From Clostridium bowmanii (GTDB lineage Bacteria; Bacillota; Clostridia; Clostridiales; Clostridiaceae): a DNA stretch of 64,000 bases. Shown piece after piece: positions 59,723 through 64,000 of the stretch (positions are counted from its first letter, which is position 1; each line of letters opens with the position of its first letter). The stretch covers positions 1-64,000 of the forward strand of contig NZ_JAHLDL010000028.1 of the NCBI RefSeq assembly GCF_018861315.1, in the 5' to 3' direction. A program made the translations under genes and the position numbers. A model generated the notes under the pieces. The model ran no database searches, had not been told where the DNA came from, and saw only the letters and a program-made list of their open reading frames with translations.

Positions 59723-60299
59723 GCTTTAACTTATTCTCCTCATACATTTTTTCATAATAATTTTGGTATTCTCCTGTTGTTATATTTTCAATCCAGTCTT
59801 TATTTTCCAATTACCAATTAATAGTGCTTTTTATTCCAACCTCAAATGTAGTTTCAGGGTAAAATAGCCTGTTACACCTAAGAAACCATAAACCTCATCT
59901 GTAGAAACTTGAAGAAACTTAACCTTTTCTTTCCAAATTCCACTTTCCTATGCATTTTTTGCACAACTTAATAAATTTAACGTTCCGATTACATTAGTTT
60001 GATCAAAAATCTCAGGATTTTTTATACTTCTATCCACATGAGATTCTGCTGCAAAATTAATAACTTTATCAATTTCATAATCTAAAAATAACTTGTCCAC
60101 TAATTCTTTATCACATATGTCTCCCTGAACAAAAGTATAATTTAGATTATTTTCAATTTCTCTAAGGTTTTCTAAATTTCCTGCATAAGTTAACTTGTCT
60201 AAATTTATTATTCTAACATCTAAATATTTCTTTAGAGTATAAAGAATGTAGTTTTATCCTATAAATCCTGCTCCACCTGTTACTAAATAAGTTTTCATT
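59715..60299 (-). pseudogene. rfbB: Broken dTDP-glucose 4,6-dehydratase gene (rfbB)
   Basis: On the minus strand it begins MKTYLVTGGAGFIG and then hits a stop (TAA for Ser). It continues DKLTYAGNLENL, INFAAESHVDRSI, then TAG for Trp in CAKNA*ESG, and VSTDEVYG. About 160 codons are then missing, with a frame change, before PETTFEVGIKSTINW, a third stop (TAA for Tyr), and LENKDW ... NITTGEYQNYYEKMY. Only ~585 of ~1,040 bases remain. It lies correctly between rfbA and rfbC. Confidence 0.92.
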
Positions 60300-60314
60300 G
60301 TATTCCTCCAAACT

Positions 60315-61223
60315 TTATACCCGCTTTTTAGCAGTTGCCTCTTTGTTCACTTTTTCATATTCTATAGCAATACTCATTAAATAATTTCCATATCCAGTTT
60401 TTAAAAGTGGTTGTGCTAAAACCTCAAGCTTTTCCATTGTTATCCAACCTTTTCTATAGGAAATTTCTTCAAGGCAGGCTATATATGTACCTTGAGTACT
60501 CTGAACCGCTTCTACAAAATTTGAAGCCTTAAGCATTGAAGCATGAGTCCCTGTATCAAGCCAAGCAAGTCCTCTTCCAAGTAGATTTACCTTAAGCTTT
60601 CCTTCTTCCATGTAAATTCTATTTAAGTCGGTAATTTCAAGTTCTCCACGCTCGGAAGGTTTTAATTTTTTAGCTTTTTCTACAACAGTATTATCATAAA
60701 AATAAAGTCCAGGAACAGCATATTTCGACTTTGGAATTTCAGGTTTTTCTTCAAGCGAAATAACATTGCCATTAATGTCGAACTCAACTACACCATAATC
60801 ATTTGGATTTTGAACATAATATCCAAAAATTTCTGCACCGTTTTTTAATTTTGATGCTTTTTTAAGAACCTTTGTGAAACTTTGTCCCCAAAAGATATTA
60901 TCGCCAAGTACCATTGCAACACTATCTTTTCCAATGAACTCTTCTCCAATTATAAAAGCCTCAGCTAATCCATTGGGCAATTTTTGAACAGCATACCGAA
61001 TATTTAAACCAAGCTCACTACCATCTCCAAATAATTCTTTAAAACTTGGCAAATCTCTTGGTGTGGATATAATTAATATCTCTCTTATACCAGCTAACAT
61101 TAACACAGACATCGGATAATAAATCATAGGTTTATCATATATCGGAACTATCTGTTTTGATAAAACTTTTGTTACGGGATAAAGTCTAGTCCCTGAACCT
61201 CCAGCTAAAATGATACCTTTCAT
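60315..61223 (-). CDS. rfbA: Glucose-1-phosphate thymidylyltransferase
   Basis: 302 residues; makes dTDP-glucose from glucose-1-phosphate and dTTP. Motifs: [20 protein letters not shown] (nucleotide binding), [44 protein letters not shown] and [20 protein letters not shown] precedes the ATG. It heads EPS operon 3 behind the shared 33-bp promoter block. Confidence 0.96.
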   Translation of the reverse strand: MKGIILAGGSGTRLYPVTKVLSKQIVPIYDKPMIYYPMSVLMLAGIREILIISTPRDLPSFKELFGDGSELGLNIRYAVQKLPNGLAEAFIIGEEFIGKDSVAMVLGDNIFWGQSFTKVLKKASKLKNGAEIFGYYVQNPNDYGVVEFDINGNVISLEEKPEIPKSKYAVPGLYFYDNTVVEKAKKLKPSERGELEITDLNRIYMEEGKLKVNLLGRGLAWLDTGTHASMLKASNFVEAVQSTQGTYIACLEEISYRKGWITMEKLEVLAQPLLKTGYGNYLMSIAIEYEKVNKEATAKKRV

Positions 61224-61402
61224 AACAAAATCCCCTCCAAATCAAAATGTCTTAGTTTTTACTAATATTTAATACTCTTTTATCATTTTTTTCAAAATGA
61301 TACTTGAAATATTTGAAATTATACCTATTATATTTATTGAATTAAAATTTTATTCAAATGCCATATATTTACTATTGGCTGAATTAATAATATTATTTCT
61401 AT

Positions 61403-61432
61403 ATTATAACATCTACTCAGCTTGCAATACAA
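61403..61432 (-). promoter_or_regulatory. Promoter of EPS operon 3 (shared 33-bp block)
   Basis: Minus-strand TTGTAT (61427-61432), 18 bases, TATAAT (61403-61408), with 61392-61424 identical to 52233-52265. The leader to rfbA is about 175 bases, AT-rich, without a recognised RNA motif. Confidence 0.7.
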
Positions 61433-61467
61433 TATATAAATACTATTATACAACTATATATTGCTGG

Positions 61468-61544
61468 TTGTAGAAACTCATCTATATTTGTCCTTCTAAT
61501 GAATTTTCCTACTTTAGTTATTCTCGGTCATCTTTTATTTTAAC
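61468..61544 (-). pseudogene. Remnant of an initiating sugar transferase gene
   Basis: On the minus strand KIKDDRE and, after a frame change, VGKFIRRTNIDEFLQ match the [21 protein letters not shown] signature of sugar-phosphate transferases at 36.6 and 41.0 kb. Only about 25 codons remain, just upstream of the rfbA promoter. Confidence 0.65.
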
Positions 61545-61680
61545 ATAAGTTTTGACAAATTATTTTATATTTATAGAAAATAATTATTTACTTTCATTGT
61601 TTTTTTTCGTATTGTGACATATACTCTATTTATAACTTATATGTCAGTTTATTGTTATTAATAGGGGGGATTTAGTCTTT

Positions 61681-61812
61681 ATGCTTAAATTTATAATTAT
61701 CGCAATTATATTAATAATGATTTATATTATTTTTGCTGGCTTAATGAAAGCAGCAGGTAAGGATACACCAACAATGCCAGATAATAACCATGATAAAGAC
61801 AAAGATAATTAA
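61681..61812 (+). CDS. Small single-pass membrane protein
   Basis: 43 residues: MLKFIIIAIILIMIYIIFAG forms one TM helix, followed by a short polar tail ending in NHDKDKDN. A GGGGGG site lies eleven bases before the ATG. No family is recognised. It is on the opposite strand from the EPS genes and may share a transcript with the zinc-ribbon gene that follows. Confidence 0.5.
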   Translation: MLKFIIIAIILIMIYIIFAGLMKAAGKDTPTMPDNNHDKDKDN

Positions 61813-62057
61813 CTTTTTAATAAAAAAGCTACCGAAATATACTTCAACGGGTTTGATTTTGAGTTGCAAAACCTATAAATAACATGCAAAATAACATACA
61901 AAATAGCATATTAATTGTTTTAATAATTCAACTAAAAATGTAATATTATATTAAAGAGTTGTAAATAAAGTAAGAATTTGTTAAACTTATTAAGTGAGTT
62001 GTTACAATTCGTTGAACAACCTATAAATATTAAAATCTAATTTAGGGGGTAATCATT

Positions 62058-62249
62058 TTGGAGAATAATAACGCATGTAGTAAATGTGGTTCAATAGAAA
62101 GAAAAAAGGGTAAAATATCTGGAATAGCAAGTTTACAGTCCTTAGATTCAAGAACTGGATTAGGTGGTTCCGAACTTATCGTTGAGTTTTGTAAAGATTG
62201 TGGTGAAGTAACAAGCATAAAAGTAAAAAATCCATCTGCAATTAAATAA
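62058..62249 (+). CDS. 63-residue zinc-ribbon protein
   Basis: CSKCGSIERKKGKIS and FCKDCGEVTSIKVKNP supply two CxxC pairs about 35 residues apart, a zinc-ribbon fold seen in small Firmicutes proteins of unknown role. The start is TTG, eight bases after TAGGGGG. A terminator follows. It is preceded by about 245 bases without a gene, containing an imperfect 12-bp direct repeat (near 61882-61911). Confidence 0.7.
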   Translation: MENNNACSKCGSIERKKGKISGIASLQSLDSRTGLGGSELIVEFCKDCGEVTSIKVKNPSAIK

Positions 62250-62273
62250 TTTAATAGGGTGTTGATACATGAT

Positions 62274-62300
62274 AAAAAGGTTCTATTTTGAACCTTTTTT
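62274..62300 (+). terminator. Terminator of the zinc-ribbon gene
   Basis: AAAAAGGTTC, 6-base loop, GAACCTTTTTT, 24 bases after the stop. Confidence 0.88.
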
Positions 62301-62314
62301 ATTTTTGCTTAATT

Positions 62315-62985
62315 TTATTTAAAGTATAAAATATCATAAACAGTATAAATCTTATTTGCAATTCCAAGTCTTTGAGCAGGTGTCTCATATTCTCCATTAA
62401 GTGTCTTAATTTCTTGACAGAAGTTATAGTATGTTCTTAATATTGTAACAGCAAACTGTGCATACTTCGGATTAATATTAGCGTATATATAGCTCTTTTC
62501 TGTACCTCTTGCAGTTGATAAAGGTCTCTCCAATATAGATAGACTTCTCCTTATTTGTTGAATGAAAGCATTGGTACTACGACTATCAACATTCATTAAC
62601 AGATTTGAAATATGGTTATTATCATAGTTTGTTAAATTTGTAGTACAATCTACCATCCTTACTCCTTCGTCAACGTGAGGCAATGGGTGGTGAATGGGAT
62701 TTTTTGCCCATACAGGATACTGTTTGCCATTACTTTCTGTATAATTATAAAAGCTATGTGTATTCAATTGTTCAGTAAGCATTAAACTTGCAAGATGTGA
62801 TAATGACAGATTTTCATATCCATTACGCTTTCTCCACAAAGTTAAATTTTTTCTTGATTCACAATAATCTTTGTAAGCTTCTTTTCTTTTACGATTTCTT
62901 TCAACTTTACATAAGAAATGATGTGCCTCATTATACTTAATTTCATTAGCGAATATTCTATATATCGAAGTTATAATTGAATTGT
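62315..62985 (-). pseudogene. Transposase-like gene truncated by an IS21 element
   Basis: An open frame runs without stops from the IS21 boundary (62985) to 62315. The 5' part has been cut off, so no real start exists; a TTG at 62839 is internal. The product reads NNSIITSIYRIFANEIKYNE, then an Arg/Lys-rich stretch, SLSHLASLMLTEQL, RRSLSILERPLSTARGTEKS, YIYANINPKYAQFAVTILRT and TPAQRLGIANKIYTVYDILY. The ending resembles the C-termini of insertion-element proteins. I cannot assign the family with confidence. Confidence 0.5.
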
Positions 62986-63059
62986 TGTAAATGGCAAGTA
63001 CTTTCCGTGAAATTTAGGAAATTAATTTCCCTGAATAAATCCCAGTTAATAATTTACAG

Positions 63060-63803
63060 TTAAGATAATGATTGTCTATGTTCTAATCTATAACTTTTGC
63101 CAGTAATGTTAAAAAGTTCACATTTATAAGTCAGTCTATCCAATATTGCAGTGGTTAAAGCAGGGTCACCTAGTAATTCATTCCAGTCTTCAAATCCTTT
63201 ATTTGATGTGATAATTATGGATGTCTGCTCGTAGAGCTCTGATACAAGTTTAAAAAACAGATTGGCTTCATCACGTGTTATGGGGAGGTACCCGACTTCG
63301 TCGATAATAACGAGTTCTGAGGAATGAATTTTATTTACTTTGCTCTTACTTTTCCTTGATATATCAGCGGTCTTTAGCGCGTACATTAGATGATCCATCG
63401 TTGTGTACGTAACCCTATAGCCCATCTCAATAGCTTTGTATCCAAGAGCAACTGAAATATGTGTTTTGCCAACGCCTGGCGGCCCCAAAAAAATTAAATT
63501 AAAGATGTCGTCTATCCAATCCATATCAAGTAGTCTGTTGATTTTTTTCTTGGAAATTGATTTTTGAAAGTCAAAATCAAAATTATCCAAAGTCTTTAGA
63601 GCTGGGAAACAGGCATTCTTTAAACGTATCTCCTGTGCCCTTTTTTCTTTAGTCTTTATTTCTCCTTCAAGCACTGTTTCCAAAAATTCTTGATAAGAGC
63701 TATCCTTAAGCTCCGCATCCTTTATTAATGCCTCTACACACTGGCACAGATTGTAAAGCTTAAGTGTTTGTCCATGCTGCTTTAAATCTTCTATTTTGCT
63801 CAT
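63060..63803 (-). CDS. istB: IS21 helper ATPase IstB
   Basis: 247 residues, AAA+ ATPase that assists the IstA transposase in target capture. Walker [11 protein letters not shown] (~107-116), Walker [11 protein letters not shown], sensor-1 region IIITSNKGF, and the arginine-finger stretch [20 protein letters not shown]. The N-terminal ~95 residues form the IstB helical domain. It lies three bases after the istA stop, as usual. Confidence 0.95.
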   Translation of the reverse strand: MSKIEDLKQHGQTLKLYNLCQCVEALIKDAELKDSSYQEFLETVLEGEIKTKEKRAQEIRLKNACFPALKTLDNFDFDFQKSISKKKINRLLDMDWIDDIFNLIFLGPPGVGKTHISVALGYKAIEMGYRVTYTTMDHLMYALKTADISRKSKSKVNKIHSSELVIIDEVGYLPITRDEANLFFKLVSELYEQTSIIITSNKGFEDWNELLGDPALTTAILDRLTYKCELFNITGKSYRLEHRQSLS

Positions 63804-63806
63804 TTT

Positions 63807-64000
63807 TTATCCCTCCATTGCCTGTTTGTATTCATTGGTGTCTCTGACCTGTGTCTTAATATTTCTATACTTTTTAGGGATAGGATTAATTTGAGGCTGT
63901 TTAATATTTTCACAAGTCTTTTGTTTATCCTTCATAAATAATATTGTGTCATTAAAAAGGGTAGCACTGAATAAATTTCGTTTAATACAATAATCCAAAG
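63807..64000 (-). CDS. istA: IS21 transposase IstA, C-terminal fragment at window end
   Basis: The frame is open to the window edge, so this is the 3' end of a longer gene: LDYCIKRNLFSATLFNDTIL, then a Lys/Gln/Pro-rich tail ending KQAMEG. This matches the C-terminal tail of IstA, not the catalytic core. The TTG at 63998 is not a real start. Confidence 0.75.
   Translation of the reverse strand, partial: LDYCIKRNLFSATLFNDTILFMKDKQKTCENIKQPQINPIPKKYRNIKTQVRDTNEYKQAMEG

Larger units (their letters stand above)
62986..64000 (-). mobile_element. IS21-family insertion sequence, incomplete at window edge
   Basis: The left end appears to be at TGTAAATGGCAAGTACTTTC (62986 onward), where the preceding transposase-like frame is interrupted. 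IS21 ends characteristically start with TGT and carry internal repeats. istB and the 3' end of istA follow in the usual order; the rest lies beyond base 64000. Confidence 0.7.

Noticed and set aside
61882-61911. Direct repeats ACATGCAAAATA / ACATACAAAATA
   Set aside because: Only two and a half copies in low-complexity DNA, with no link to a gene start or known site.
61990-62030. GTTGTT/AACAAC inverted repeat resembling the OpuC operator half-sites
   Set aside because: Spacing differs, arms are only six bases and no clear promoter overlaps; chance in AT-rich DNA is likely.

Overview
The window is low-GC, AT-rich DNA with strong AGGAGG-type ribosome sites, frequent TTG/GTG starts and T-tailed hairpin terminators. 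Together with an OpuA/OpuC osmolyte-uptake set, a Firmicutes-style capsule/EPS locus and cyclic-di-GMP-I riboswitches, this points to a Clostridium-like anaerobic Firmicute. The species cannot be named from the sequence alone.

Layout. 0.2-1.9 kb: an IS1634-type transposase. 2.2-11.2 kb: three consecutive plus-strand glycine betaine/compatible-solute ABC transporters. The first is an OpuA-like three-gene operon; the other two are tandemly duplicated OpuC-like operons in which permease and binding protein are fused, each preceded by the same sigma-A promoter buried in an inverted-repeat operator. 11.4-18.6 kb: a minus-strand regulatory and cell-envelope module with small zinc-ribbon proteins, a pair of tiny paralogous proteins, an HTH-BTAD regulator, an acyltransferase, a LytR-CpsA-Psr (LCP) protein and a fused Wzz/tyrosine kinase. 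18.8-27.1 kb: secreted or surface carbohydrate-active proteins (glycosidase-like, phage-tailspike-like beta-helix, Ig-repeat/BNR protein) and a second acyltransferase. 27-37.3 kb: EPS operon 1 (flippase, polymerase, glycosyltransferases, ManC, initiating sugar transferase). 37.6-42.4 kb: a partly decayed second copy of the regulatory module, LCP, RfbD and a second initiating transferase. 42.6-52.1 kb: EPS operon 2 (second flippase, second polymerase, glycosyltransferases, pyruvyl-transferase-like and PP-loop proteins). 52.2-54.2 kb: a secreted beta-helix protein under two tandem c-di-GMP riboswitches. 54.3-61.2 kb: EPS operon 3 (RfbA, broken RfbB, RfbC, Wzz, degenerate BY-kinase, three glycosyltransferases). 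61.5-64 kb: small proteins, a truncated transposase-like gene and an IS21-type element running off the end.

How it fits together. The locus can make GDP-mannose and, given an rfbB elsewhere, dTDP-rhamnose. It has two initiating transferases, two flippases and two polymerases, so it appears to be two Wzx/Wzy-type polysaccharide systems merged together. LCP proteins probably attach product to the wall, and the secreted beta-helix and glycosidase-like proteins may trim it.

The most striking feature is a set of four minus-strand promoter regions (about 12.4, 14.6, 37.5 and 38.2 kb). Each carries six to nine GA(C/T)T-type heptamers at an exact 11-bp period, the layout bound by SARP/BTAD activators. 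They lie upstream of the two small-protein pairs, a zinc-ribbon gene and the first EPS operon. I infer a BTAD regulon controlling exopolysaccharide, with the 12.5-13.8 kb regulator (which has a degenerate GGDEF-like C-terminus) as the likely activator.
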